Shown: piece by piece, positions 16,446 through 24,900 of the stretch
Position numbering within the stretch: position 1 is the stretch's first letter
Layout: every line of letters begins with the position of its first letter
The notes under the pieces: model-generated
The model's database searches: none
Told to the model about the DNA's origin: nothing
What the model saw: the letters and a program-made list of their open reading frames with translations, nothing else
Position numbers and translations under genes: made by a program
Assembly: GCA_044235645.1 (NCBI GenBank)
Contig: JBIIHQ010000005.1
Location: 124,001-188,000 of the forward strand
DNA: 64,000 nucleotides
Direction of reading: 5' to 3'
From: OMIW01 sp044235645
Lineage (GTDB): Bacteria; Bdellovibrionota_C; UBA2361; OMIW01

Positions 16446-17387
16446 ATGACCATCATGACAGCCATCACCATCCGCGAAGTAGGAATCAGAGAGGGATTCC
16501 AGAGCTTCAGCACCGTTTATCCTACCGAAAAGAAGCTGCAGCTGATCGAGTATCTTCTCTCAACAGGATTGAAGACTCTTGAGGTTACTTCGTTCGTTCG
16601 TCCCGATAAAGTTCCTCAGATGGCGGATGCCGAGGAGCTCTGCCGAAGACTCCCGCTCCGTGAGGGAGTCTCGTATACCGTCCTGTACCTCAATCAACAC
16701 GGGCTCCGGCGAGCAAGGGCGACAGAGGGGCCGATTACGGTCACGGGATGGCTCCCGTTTGCGGCAAGCGAGACGTTTCTCAGAAAAAATAGCAATATCA
16801 CTTTTGCCCAGTTTCTCGATTCAATTCCGTTGTGGTGCGACACCTTTGAGGAAACGAGGACAGACCTTCACGGCTTCATGGTATCGACCTGTTTCGGATG
16901 TAACGACGAGGGCCGAATCGAGAACGATCGGGTCTGTTCCGCTGTAGACTTGGTGCTCGAACGGCTTGCAACGGTGAGTAGTGGGCCGCCTCGAGAGATC
17001 TGTGTTGCGGATACGATGGGGTGGGGTGAACCCCGTCGTGTCGCCGATCTCGTCCGGCGCCTTGCTCGGGGTACCGGTTGTGATGTGTCGCTTCACCTGC
17101 ACGATACGCGAGGGTTGGGAATGGCGAATGTGATGGCAGGAATCGAAAGTGGGGTATCGATATTCGAATCATCGGTCGGGGGTATCGGCGGCTGTCCTTT
17201 TGCGCGTGGCGCAACCGGCAACGTTGCAACGGAGGAGATAGTCTACCTCTGCGATCAGCTTGGGGTTGAAACGGGGGTGTCCCTTTCGGAGATGAAGCAC
17301 GCTCTGGCATATCTTGAGGAGGATATCGGTTTGCTCGGAACAAGCCGGTGGTATCGGTGCGAGAAAGCGCTGAGGAGGCGGGGATGA
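16446..17387 (+). CDS. Hydroxymethylglutaryl-CoA lyase family protein
   Basis: A 313-residue HMGL-like TIM-barrel enzyme (DRE-TIM family). IREVGIREGFQS is the N-terminal metal-site signature and TLEVTSFVRPDKVPQMADA follows as in HMG-CoA lyase. SLHLHDTRGLGMAN and the active-site loop GGIGGCPFARGATGNVATE, with its catalytic Cys, are nearly canonical. HMG-CoA lyase cleaves HMG-CoA to acetyl-CoA and acetoacetate in leucine breakdown. No other leucine-degradation genes are beside it, so a related acyl-CoA lyase activity is possible. Start set at ATG 16446 (another ATG follows at 16455); the in-frame upstream extension to 16332 has no family match. Confidence 0.88.
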   Translation: MTIMTAITIREVGIREGFQSFSTVYPTEKKLQLIEYLLSTGLKTLEVTSFVRPDKVPQMADAEELCRRLPLREGVSYTVLYLNQHGLRRARATEGPITVTGWLPFAASETFLRKNSNITFAQFLDSIPLWCDTFEETRTDLHGFMVSTCFGCNDEGRIENDRVCSAVDLVLERLATVSSGPPREICVADTMGWGEPRRVADLVRRLARGTGCDVSLHLHDTRGLGMANVMAGIESGVSIFESSVGGIGGCPFARGATGNVATEEIVYLCDQLGVETGVSLSEMKHALAYLEEDIGLLGTSRWYRCEKALRRRG

Positions 17388-17604
17388 GAGGGAGAAATTT
17401 TTCACGCGAGGAGATTCGAGGTCGGTGCTTGATTGGTGTATTTCGAAGCTGCCTTTTATTTAAGGAGCACAAAAAACGGAGCCTCCTGAGCGATTCTCGA
17501 TAGGAGCCGTCGTGACAAACGCATTGACGGGTCTTCGCGAGCGTGTGAATAGAAGCGATTGAACGAATGAGGGGGCGCTTACAAGGCAGGATTTTTCAGG
17601 ATGC

Positions 17605-18510
17605 CTACTGAATATTGCTCTCGGCAGTAGCAGCAAGAGTGAGAAGTCGCTCTATCGCTCTTGGTCCCGTCGTTCCGAGGCCATTGAGAGGAGTCGGCAA
17701 CGAGGTCACAAAATGGGCTTCGTCAACGAGAGCCTGGCACTTGTGGTCCACTGCGACTACCCACCCGCCGGCATCTTTTACTACCTGAGCCGCCGCGACA
17801 TCGTTTCTTCCATCTCCGAAGAAAACCGTACTTCCGAGATCGAGAGCATGTGATTCATGAAGCTCGCGAAGAGCTACTCCTTTGCTGCGACCTGGAACAG
17901 AGGCGCGCAAGGTTCCGTCACCGATTTCAACAAGCTCTACCATCGATTGTAGTTGGAGAACGGAAACTGCATTCTGGCACCATGACATTATCCTTGCGAA
18001 AAGGTGGGAATCGTCGCCATTGCCCGAAGGTAGCTGCCAGACGCTCAAACTCGCCTGATAGTCATATCGGCTCGGTATATGCACGAGCGGTGCTTCAATG
18101 TGCGCCAGCTGCCCCCACATATTGTTTTCGCTGACCGGAGTGATGTGGGCGTTGAGATGTGCCCTCAAGTCGTCTATCGCCCGAATGTTATCGGGGTTAG
18201 CAATCGTGTGGGAGGTGCCGTCGCGAATTATCACCGCGCCGTCCTCTAGGATGACCGGTCCCCGAAAAAGTTCTGACCTTGGAATCGTGCTGAACGAGAA
18301 TATTTCGTCGAGCTCGTCCTTGGCTCGGCTGGTGGCTATCCCGAGCTGCTTTCCAGACCCGACAAGGGCTCGGGAAAGGTCGGCGCTCAAAAACTGTTGC
18401 CGCTCAACCAAAGTACCGTCGACGTCAAATACGAGAGAGCACGCTGCCCGCAGCCTCTGAAGGGTTGTCGATAAGGGAGAAAGAGGGACGTCTTGCTTCG
18501 GCACAAACAT
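17605..18510 (-). CDS. HAD-superfamily phosphatase (Cof / sucrose-phosphatase-like, type IIB cap)
   Basis: A 301-residue HAD hydrolase. Motif I is VFDVDGTLV (about 33-41), motif II lies in LGIATSR, and motifs III-IV are GVALRELHES and FFGDGRNDVAAA with the two acidic residues. The cap inserted between motifs II and III places it with the IIB enzymes (sugar-phosphate phosphatases such as SPP, MPGP, TPP, Cof). The substrate cannot be assigned. It stands alone on the minus strand, divergent from the cycloligase-like gene, whose start lies 87 bases away. Confidence 0.85.
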   Translation of the reverse strand: MFVPKQDVPLSPLSTTLQRLRAACSLVFDVDGTLVERQQFLSADLSRALVGSGKQLGIATSRAKDELDEIFSFSTIPRSELFRGPVILEDGAVIIRDGTSHTIANPDNIRAIDDLRAHLNAHITPVSENNMWGQLAHIEAPLVHIPSRYDYQASLSVWQLPSGNGDDSHLFARIMSWCQNAVSVLQLQSMVELVEIGDGTLRASVPGRSKGVALRELHESHALDLGSTVFFGDGRNDVAAAQVVKDAGGWVVAVDHKCQALVDEAHFVTSLPTPLNGLGTTGPRAIERLLTLAATAESNIQ

Positions 18511-18597
18511 GGTAAGGAGTGTAATATCTCACAAAATTCAAAGCAAATATTGTTTGTGCGATTGGACTAATTTCTTCCCATGTAATAAACTTCGCTT

Positions 18598-19455
18598 GTG
18601 AGTAATCGCTTCCTGAGCGGTGGTCTTCGTCCAGAGTTGTTCTATAAATGGTATCGCGTGAGGGATGAGCTGATGGAAGGTGCAAGTGAGTCCCGCCGCT
18701 GGATGGGGCGGAATGCTGAGAAGGACTCGTTGAGGGAGATGGTCTGGCGGGCATTAGAGGCGGAGAGGGCCAGTGTCGGCGAGGTTTGGGGCAGTATTCC
18801 GGACTTTCGGGGGGCTTCGGATGCAGCCGACCGGCTTGCGCAGCTTCCTGTGTGGAGGGATGCCAAGGTTGTGAAATCAAATCCCGACAAGTCTCAGGAG
18901 CCAGTCCGCCTCCGAGCACTCGTCGATGGGAAGCGGCTGTATATGCCGGTTCCTCAGCTCGCTCAGGAGTTTCCGTTCGTTCGTCTGGACCCAGCGGTCT
19001 TGGTCGCTAAAGGGGTCAGTTTTGCAGAAGCAGCGACGATAGAGGGCGCTCTCGCGCATGGAGAAAGGGTGCACTTCTCAGGCATGGAGCAGATGGACGT
19101 ACTGGTTGTGGGTTGTGTCGCCTGCGGTCGTCGGGGGGGTCGAACTGGGAAGGGGGCAGGGTTCGCCGACCTTGAATTAGGTATTTTTTCCGAATTGGGG
19201 CTCGTGGCTTCAAGCGCTCCGATTGTGACGACCGTTCACGATCTTCAGATCGTCAGTGATGAATCTCTTCCGTTACAGGGTCATGACTTTCCTCTTGATC
19301 TCATCGTGACTCCCTCGCAGGTGGTAGTAACCGAATATAGGCATGTTCGGCCTCGGGGGGTGACATGGTCTGCGGTAAGAGAGGATCAGTTCCAGAACAT
19401 CCCCTTCCTCTCTGAATTGCGGAGCCAGCTCGAGGGCGGAGGGGGCCTCAGGTAA
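18598..19455 (+). CDS. 5-formyltetrahydrofolate cyclo-ligase-like protein (COG0212, MTHFSD-type)
   Basis: A protein of up to 285 residues in the 5-FCL family, but closer to the MTHFSD/archaeal-type branch than to YgfA. Supporting segments in order: REMVWRALE, SIPDFRGAS, VKSNPDKS, the glycine-rich phosphate loop GRRGGRTGKGAGFADLE, PIVTTVHDLQIV, DLIVTPSQVVVTEYRHVRP and NIPFLSELR. Classical 5-FCL makes 5,10-methenyl-THF from 5-formyl-THF with ATP; activity of the MTHFSD-type branch is uncertain. GTG 18598 is the longest start; family comparison suggests that ATG 18673 or 18703 is likelier. The GTP cyclohydrolase-like gene follows 113 bases downstream on the same strand. Confidence 0.82.
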   Translation: MSNRFLSGGLRPELFYKWYRVRDELMEGASESRRWMGRNAEKDSLREMVWRALEAERASVGEVWGSIPDFRGASDAADRLAQLPVWRDAKVVKSNPDKSQEPVRLRALVDGKRLYMPVPQLAQEFPFVRLDPAVLVAKGVSFAEAATIEGALAHGERVHFSGMEQMDVLVVGCVACGRRGGRTGKGAGFADLELGIFSELGLVASSAPIVTTVHDLQIVSDESLPLQGHDFPLDLIVTPSQVVVTEYRHVRPRGVTWSAVREDQFQNIPFLSELRSQLEGGGGLR

Positions 19456-19568
19456 CCTTCGAGGGGTATAAAGGGGGGATACAGGAGCGGAGATTGGTTT
19501 GGCGAGCTGGGTTTCGGCAAAGGAAATCTTCGGAGACGGTCTTTTTCTAAGGAGATTCTGCGGTCACC

Positions 19569-21125
19569 ATGGACAGATTACAAGATGGAGCAAAGGAGCA
19601 ATCGGACGGGTGGAATGGCGCCTCCCTGGTCGCCCCGCGGGGTAGTGCGCTTGGAGTGGGCCGCACGAGCGCTCCGATCCATGGGCGGCTTGAGGCGTTG
19701 GGGAGTTTCCCACTCGAATTGACGCACGGCACCTTCCAGTTCCACGCATTTGAGTCTCTCCCAGACCGATCGCATGTTATTGCGGTTTCGATGGGGGACA
19801 TCTGTTCGGATGAGCCTCTTCTGGCCCGCCTTCACTCAGAGTGCATCACCAGCGAAACTTTAGGCGGATGCGACTGTGATTGTGTCCAACAACTAGATAA
19901 AGCGCTCTCCCAGATAGCAGAGGAGGGCCGAGGGGTTCTGTTTTATCTTTTTCAGGAGGGGCGAGGAGCGGGTTATTCGAACAAGGGTCGTGACCGCATG
20001 GCGGTGATGAATAGTGGCAATAAAATAAATACATTCGACGCGTACCACGCGATGGGATTGCCACCGGATCCTCGATCCTACGAAATGCTCTCAGACTTAG
20101 TCCACCTCCTTAATATCTCCGCTGACCTTCGCATAATGACGAACAACCCCCTGAAGTTGCAAGCTCTCCAGGATGCGGGGATTTCTTTCGTCCGAAATGA
20201 GTTGTCGGTTCCGTCGAATCCCCAGAATGCTCACTACCTCGAGAGTAAAAAAGCCGTAGGTGGTCATATGATCACTGCGCCAGGAGAGGTGGTCGGATCG
20301 CCACCGTGGGAAGTTCAGACCTTTCTTCCGAGGCGATTCGAGGAGGCTGCGCGTTTCACCCACACGGCGACCTACCCTCTCCCGATTCGGCCACCTGAGG
20401 GTAAGCTGGTGATTCCTGCCTCCGCGCTTGAGGATTTTAAGGGGCTAGTGAGGAGAGCGTCCGGGGAAGAATCGGCACTCCCATTGGTGGGTGAATTCCC
20501 GTTGTCTTCAGGGAATGTGCTTGTGGAGTTCAACCCTTCTGTTCTCGAAGGAGTAGGACCGCAGAAGCAGGAGCTTTCGCGATTTATCGCCAAACATCCT
20601 TATTGGTTCCATGATCATATTTACCATGATATTTCTTGCCGGGATTTTGTGGTGATCGAGCATCGCACAGTAGAAACTGAGATGCCTCTTGTTCGGGTTC
20701 AGTCGGAGAGCTATCTTCAGAGATTCCCGCTGGCTGCCGAGGGACGATCAACATCCTACCAGCGGTCAGTTCAGGCGATAGTGGAAAATGGTGAGGGGCT
20801 GGTAGTGTTGTATCCCGAAGGCGGGGGTGGCCATGGGTTTGGCGCAGCGTTCCTTCAGGAGCGATTCATCAGAGAAGGGTTCGCAGACTCGAAAGAGGAG
20901 GCTGCTCACCTCATCGGGATCTCTCAGGATGCCCGCGATTACCTAGCAATGGCTTTGCTTGTTAGACTTCACTATGGTAAAGGTCCCGTCAAATTGGTAT
21001 TTACTGCCGAGGAGAGCGAGGAGGAAAGACTGTCGCTGTTGCTTGCCGTCGAGGAATATGGGGTCGTGGTCGAAGGATGGATAGACCTCGATGAGGAGCA
21101 AGAGTACGAGTCCTCGCAAGAGTAA
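19569..21125 (+). CDS. GTP cyclohydrolase II-like protein with degenerate second domain
   Basis: 518 residues, more than twice the size of a RibA. Residues about 50-235 align along their length with E. coli RibA: zinc cysteines C92, C103 and C105 (plus an extra C101), the QEGRG loop, TNNPLKLQ and the catalytic Arg (R169). The residue matching E. coli Tyr105 is Arg (R143 in NKGRDRM); in a Streptomyces paralogue a change at this position redirects the product to the formylated (FAPy) intermediate. Residues about 330-510 look like a second, degenerate copy (PLVRVQSES, GLVVLYPEGGGGHG, SQDARDYLAMALLVRL) lacking the zinc cysteines. No other riboflavin gene is nearby, so a role in riboflavin synthesis is not certain. 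Confidence 0.85.
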   Translation: MDRLQDGAKEQSDGWNGASLVAPRGSALGVGRTSAPIHGRLEALGSFPLELTHGTFQFHAFESLPDRSHVIAVSMGDICSDEPLLARLHSECITSETLGGCDCDCVQQLDKALSQIAEEGRGVLFYLFQEGRGAGYSNKGRDRMAVMNSGNKINTFDAYHAMGLPPDPRSYEMLSDLVHLLNISADLRIMTNNPLKLQALQDAGISFVRNELSVPSNPQNAHYLESKKAVGGHMITAPGEVVGSPPWEVQTFLPRRFEEAARFTHTATYPLPIRPPEGKLVIPASALEDFKGLVRRASGEESALPLVGEFPLSSGNVLVEFNPSVLEGVGPQKQELSRFIAKHPYWFHDHIYHDISCRDFVVIEHRTVETEMPLVRVQSESYLQRFPLAAEGRSTSYQRSVQAIVENGEGLVVLYPEGGGGHGFGAAFLQERFIREGFADSKEEAAHLIGISQDARDYLAMALLVRLHYGKGPVKLVFTAEESEEERLSLLLAVEEYGVVVEGWIDLDEEQEYESSQE

Positions 21126-22306
21126 GAGAGGTGCCAGGGTGCGCTCCAGGGTGTGCGCCTGGCGATGAATCACAACTAGTCGACAGAGAGGAGATTCATT
21201 AGTCGAATTGGGGGGCGTTCACCCTCAAAATTGCCCCTCCTTCCGCACCCTGTTCCGGTAACTATCCTCGATATCGGAGGACTCTTTCACCAGCAACCGT
21301 CCCCGCATAAGCAAGAAAAAATCCGGTCCATACCCGGGCTCGCTCTCTGCGATTGAACATGTCTCGAGCATGCGTGGCATCGTGAGGAGTTTGGGGGTCG
21401 ACTGCGATGGCGGAGCGTCGGTTTTTGCGAGGGTGTCACCATTCATTCCGATTATTCACTCGGAGGGAATGGCAAAGTAGCGGGCAGGAACCTCGACGAT
21501 GGGCTAGAATGGTGCGCAGACGAGAGCAGTGGCAATCCCATCGGAGCGAGGCTCGTGATGACGTCACGCGAATCTGCGAAATAGTTGGCCCCCAAATGGG
21601 ATGTCGCGGAGGAAGTCCTCGGCGAAATGTTGCATCTCATCGGCGGTGTGGCCCGTGAATATCCACGAGTACATCTGGTAGAAAGAGATTGTGTTGTCAT
21701 CCCGAGTAGTCGTCGAATACCACCTTCAGCTCGAGTCAACCAGTTTCCTCGGAGAGCCGCCCCACGGAGGGGGCTGGGGAAGAGTTCACACTTCGCGTTT
21801 TCGCTCGACGGAGTGGCTTGAGGTGACTCTTATGCATGACGCTCTGGACTCCCGTGAGCTTGACGCCCAATGCGATTGTTAGTCGTCGGTAGCCATATAT
21901 TGGATGCACCGTCATCAGGGCTGCAATTTGACACCGAAGCTCGATCTGGGACCTGTCCCCCAGAGCGGAGATTACCGAGGACTTCTTCTTTAAATCCTTT
22001 TCATGTTGAATTGCGATAGTTCCTTCCTCTCAGGTTGAACAGGAAGTGTGAAAATTTGGTTGGTCTTACCATGAGGAGCCGAGGGACAGAACAAGTGAAG
22101 CTTTTGTCCCGGTCCTCAAGAGGGTAAAAACGGGTTTCCGCTATGCTCCCCCTTTACAAACGGGCCGATGAGCCTTACACCTTCCAAGGGTGTAGCTCGG
22201 TCGGGAAGATGTTCACGCTGATTTGAGATCGAGATATCGGCTGAAGAGAATTTCGGGCACCGGGTACGGTTCATGCGTCCGGTGGTTGCTGGGGTGCGGA
22301 GGAACT
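21126..22306. other. 1.2-kb region without an intact gene; possible gene remnants
   Basis: No frame on either strand looks like a whole gene. On the minus strand near 21560-21720 one frame reads IFTGHTADEMQHFAEDFLRD, which has protein character, but it is bounded by stops. A second protein-like piece (MFNRRERARVWTGFFLAYAG) lies near 21280-21370, also on the minus strand but in a broken frame. Together they suggest the decayed copy of a minus-strand gene; I cannot name it. A CCAGG...CCTGG hairpin (about 21134-21162) follows the end of the previous gene. From about 21900 to 22300 I see nothing. Confidence 0.35.
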
Positions 22307-22765
22307 ATGGCAGAGCAGAACGAGGAAGATGGAGAGCGGTCAGAAGGGTTTACTGTTCGTGATAAGCGGCGGTTTGACTCCTCGGGAAATGAGCGACGTG
22401 ATGAAGTGAGTCCATCAGCTCCTCGGGGGGGGGCTTCGCCCGAGCGTCCCGCATCTTCGGGATCTGAATCATTGAGCGGATCGGCTCCATCAGCGAGTGC
22501 CGGGCTCGGTGATGAGAGAGCCCCCGCGCTTGATTTTGCCTCATTCATCTGGTCGCTCGCGACCCAGGCGTTGTGGCAGCTCGGAGCAGATAGTCCTCCC
22601 GCGGGGATGGCGGTGGAGAAGGATCTTGAGGCTGCAAAACAGACCATCGAGATTATCAGTTTGTTGAAGACAAAGACGAAGGGCAATCTGACCACTGATG
22701 AAGAGCGGTTGATTGAGGAGGTACTCCATCAACTAAGAATGGTGTTTGTCCGGTCGGCACGGTAG
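22307..22765 (+). CDS. DUF1844 family protein
   Basis: A 152-residue protein. The C-terminal about 85 residues are the DUF1844 domain: DFASFIWSLATQALWQLG, then EKDLEAAKQTIEIISLLKTK and EERLIEEVLHQLRMVFV. The N-terminal half is Ser/Gly/Arg-rich and likely unfolded. Start at ATG 22307, preceded by GGAGG at 22298-22302; the in-frame upstream extension to 22223 has no support. DUF1844 proteins have no known function and are common in deltaproteobacterial-type, planctomycete and acidobacterial genomes. A nine-G run (22425-22433) lies in the linker; the frame is intact. Confidence 0.88.
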   Translation: MAEQNEEDGERSEGFTVRDKRRFDSSGNERRDEVSPSAPRGGASPERPASSGSESLSGSAPSASAGLGDERAPALDFASFIWSLATQALWQLGADSPPAGMAVEKDLEAAKQTIEIISLLKTKTKGNLTTDEERLIEEVLHQLRMVFVRSAR

Positions 22766-23065
22766 GGCTCCGAAGGAGCAAGCTGAGAGGGAGGATCCTG
22801 CCGGTATTCTGACAAACGAATGACAGATCGAGAGGTTACCCGGCAAATTCTGGTCGATGGGGTGACCAGTGTTCAGATAAGAGCCGAAGTTTGAAAAAAA
22901 TCCCTTTTGAAAAGGATTTTGGATTTTTATATGTTATTGGAATTATTGAGTATATCTCATCTCGAGGAGAGAGGGGGCGGTCTGATGTTGTAATCCTTTG
23001 TGCCGTTTCTCTTGGCATAGGAATTGATCCCGGAAGATTCGTCTCGAATCTTTCAGGGGATCGCC
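22766..23065. other. Intergenic region, 300 bp
   Basis: Contains the hairpin listed at 22897-22920 and an AT-rich stretch after it (about 22921-22960) that could hold the sigma-factor promoter. No gene seen. Confidence 0.4.
22897..22920. terminator. Possible terminator hairpin
   Basis: AAAATCC and TTTT on the left pair with AAAA-GGATTTT on the right, about 11 base pairs with one bulged C and a two-base loop. T-rich sequence follows on the plus strand and A-rich precedes it, so it could work in either direction. Confidence 0.4.
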
Positions 23066-23695
23066 ATGGATACGTTTCAACAGGTCTCGGACACCGAATT
23101 AGTAGAGGGCATTCAGCAAGAGGACCCGCTCGCATTTGAGGAGCTGGTCAATCGGTACTCGACCCGGGTTTTTACACTGGCGAATCGGGTGACGAAGCAT
23201 CGGGAGGATGCCGAAGATGTCATGCAGGAGGTCTTCATCTCCGTCATGCGGAAGATAGAAGCGTTTCGCGGGCAGTCGTCGTTTTCGAGCTGGATCTATC
23301 GGGTGACTCTCAACTGCGCTCTGATGAAGCTCCGGAAACGTCGACAAGACAAGAGTATGTCGATGGAGGAGATGCTCTCGCAGGTGCTCGCTGTTCCTAA
23401 CAAGGTGAATGTTTTTAACTCGGAAGGAGAGTCCTTTCGACGAAAGAATGAGCTTCGGGAAGCGCTGACCGCGGCGATAAACTCTCTCCCGCGCGATTAT
23501 CGCCCAGTCTTTATTCTTCGTGATGTCGATGGGTTTTCGAGTATTGAGGTCAGCGAGATGCTCGGCATATCGGTTCCCGCAGTAAAATCACGGCTGCATA
23601 GATCGCGGCTTGCGCTCCAAAGAACGCTGACAGACATGTTACAGGCGGATGCTCCTGAGGATCTGCGCTCGGTGCAGAGGCGGGCGGTCGGATAG
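23066..23695 (+). CDS. RNA polymerase sigma factor, ECF (RpoE-like) family
   Basis: A 209-residue ECF sigma factor. Region 2 is visible as DPLAFEELVNRYSTRVFTLA, then EDAEDVMQEVFISVMRKIEA and FSSWIYRVTLNCALM. Region 4 has INSLPRDYRPVFILRDVDG and the helix-turn-helix SSIEVSEMLGISVPAVKSR. Start placed at ATG 23066 (MDTFQQVSDTE) preceded by AGGGGA; a TTG at 23024 would add 14 unsupported residues. I see no anti-sigma factor (no zinc-finger or single-pass membrane protein) next to it. It is followed by a diheme lipoprotein gene 223 bases downstream. Confidence 0.93.
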   Translation: MDTFQQVSDTELVEGIQQEDPLAFEELVNRYSTRVFTLANRVTKHREDAEDVMQEVFISVMRKIEAFRGQSSFSSWIYRVTLNCALMKLRKRRQDKSMSMEEMLSQVLAVPNKVNVFNSEGESFRRKNELREALTAAINSLPRDYRPVFILRDVDGFSSIEVSEMLGISVPAVKSRLHRSRLALQRTLTDMLQADAPEDLRSVQRRAVG

Positions 23696-23918
23696 AGGGG
23701 AATTGAGGAAGGATAAAAAATATCTCAGGAGGAGGTGGCCGAGTCGGTCCGGGAGTGGATCGACCTGGCCTTTTTTTGTGGAAGAGCCAACGGGTTGTCA
23801 CCCTTCCCGAGACCGGTATATCGTACCGTGCGTTCCGCATGTATCGGAATGACGCGAGCTCTCGGACATGGGGGTTTGCGACCGGTTCGAGACTATCTGT
23901 TGATCGAAGGCTACCCTC

Positions 23919-24857
23919 ATGTTTCTGGTCCGACAATTTTTCCCTCGTGGGCGTGGGGCTGCTCGGCTTTTGGTGATCGGGGTGGCGATCAGTGTGATCG
24001 CGAGCTGCTCACAGGTGCCACGAGACCCCGTTGTGCTCTCCCGTGATACAGTGGTGATGGCGCGGGGAAAAGAGTTGGTTGAGGGGCTGGCAAGCTGTGG
24101 TTTTTGCCACGGTAAAATGCGAGAACCGGGAGCGCCGTTGGTTGGGGGACTGGTGTGGCACGACCGATACGGGGATGTCCCTGCGGCGAATATTACTCCG
24201 GATCGTGAGACGGGGATTGGGGCAGTGCCAACCGCTGAGGTGCTACGAGTTTTGCGGGGTGGATGGGCAGGTGAGGATCGTCATATCTCGCTCGATGCGC
24301 ACCGCGGATACGAGTGGATGGCTGATGCAGACCTCGCTGCGATCGTGACGTACCTTCGGGATCTACCTCCGCTCCACGCGCGGGTTGAGCGACGCTCAGT
24401 CGGATTTTATGAGCGGAACGTCAATGGTTTCTTTGAGGATGAGCACGAGGTTCGAGGATACGTACCAGAGATTCCCCGCCGATTTGTGGCTGAATACGGT
24501 AAATATTTGGTGGATCGGGTAGCTCGGTGCGGAATGTGTCATAATGGGGCGTCGGGTATATTTTCGGGGGAGAGCTACCTGACGGGAGGGCAGGCGATCC
24601 GCACGGAATGGGGTGAACGGGTTGCGCCGTCATTGGTGCATTCAAGGGAGGGTGAGGGGGGGAGGAGGCGAGGAAAGCCTTTTGCGGCATGGTCCGAAGC
24701 CGAGGCGCTTGTATTTTTTAGAAAGGGATTAAGGCCAGAGGGCCCGCGCGTTGATTCCCGATTTTGTCCGGTATCTTTCTACAGTCGAGCGGCCGAGGAA
24801 GACCTTGTGGCGATAGCTGTGTATCTACGAGGGCTGCACGTTCCCGAAAAAGAATGA
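23919..24857 (+). CDS. Diheme c-type cytochrome lipoprotein
   Basis: A 312-residue exported protein. The N-terminus is basic then hydrophobic and ends in a lipobox (VIASC, Cys30), so it should be anchored to a membrane and face the periplasm. Two heme c motifs are present, CGFCH (60-64) and CGMCH (204-208), each opening its own cytochrome domain. NITPDRETGIG and MADADLAAIVTYLRDLPP after the first heme are typical of class I cytochromes related to the diheme subunits of dehydrogenases. The electron partner is unknown. The gene starts 223 bases after the sigma factor and ends 43 bases before tsaD. Confidence 0.88.
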   Translation: MFLVRQFFPRGRGAARLLVIGVAISVIASCSQVPRDPVVLSRDTVVMARGKELVEGLASCGFCHGKMREPGAPLVGGLVWHDRYGDVPAANITPDRETGIGAVPTAEVLRVLRGGWAGEDRHISLDAHRGYEWMADADLAAIVTYLRDLPPLHARVERRSVGFYERNVNGFFEDEHEVRGYVPEIPRRFVAEYGKYLVDRVARCGMCHNGASGIFSGESYLTGGQAIRTEWGERVAPSLVHSREGEGGRRRGKPFAAWSEAEALVFFRKGLRPEGPRVDSRFCPVSFYSRAAEEDLVAIAVYLRGLHVPEKE

Positions 24858-24900
24858 AGTGCGACGGGAGTGATGAGTGAGATGAACAGATGGAACGGTT

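Noticed and set aside
19456..19568. Possible FMN riboswitch before the GTP cyclohydrolase gene
   Set aside because: The 113-base leader lacks the conserved RFN segments and is too short.
22176..22195. Short ACACCTT/AAGGGTGT hairpin
   Set aside because: A short imperfect stem with no T-tract and no nearby gene end.
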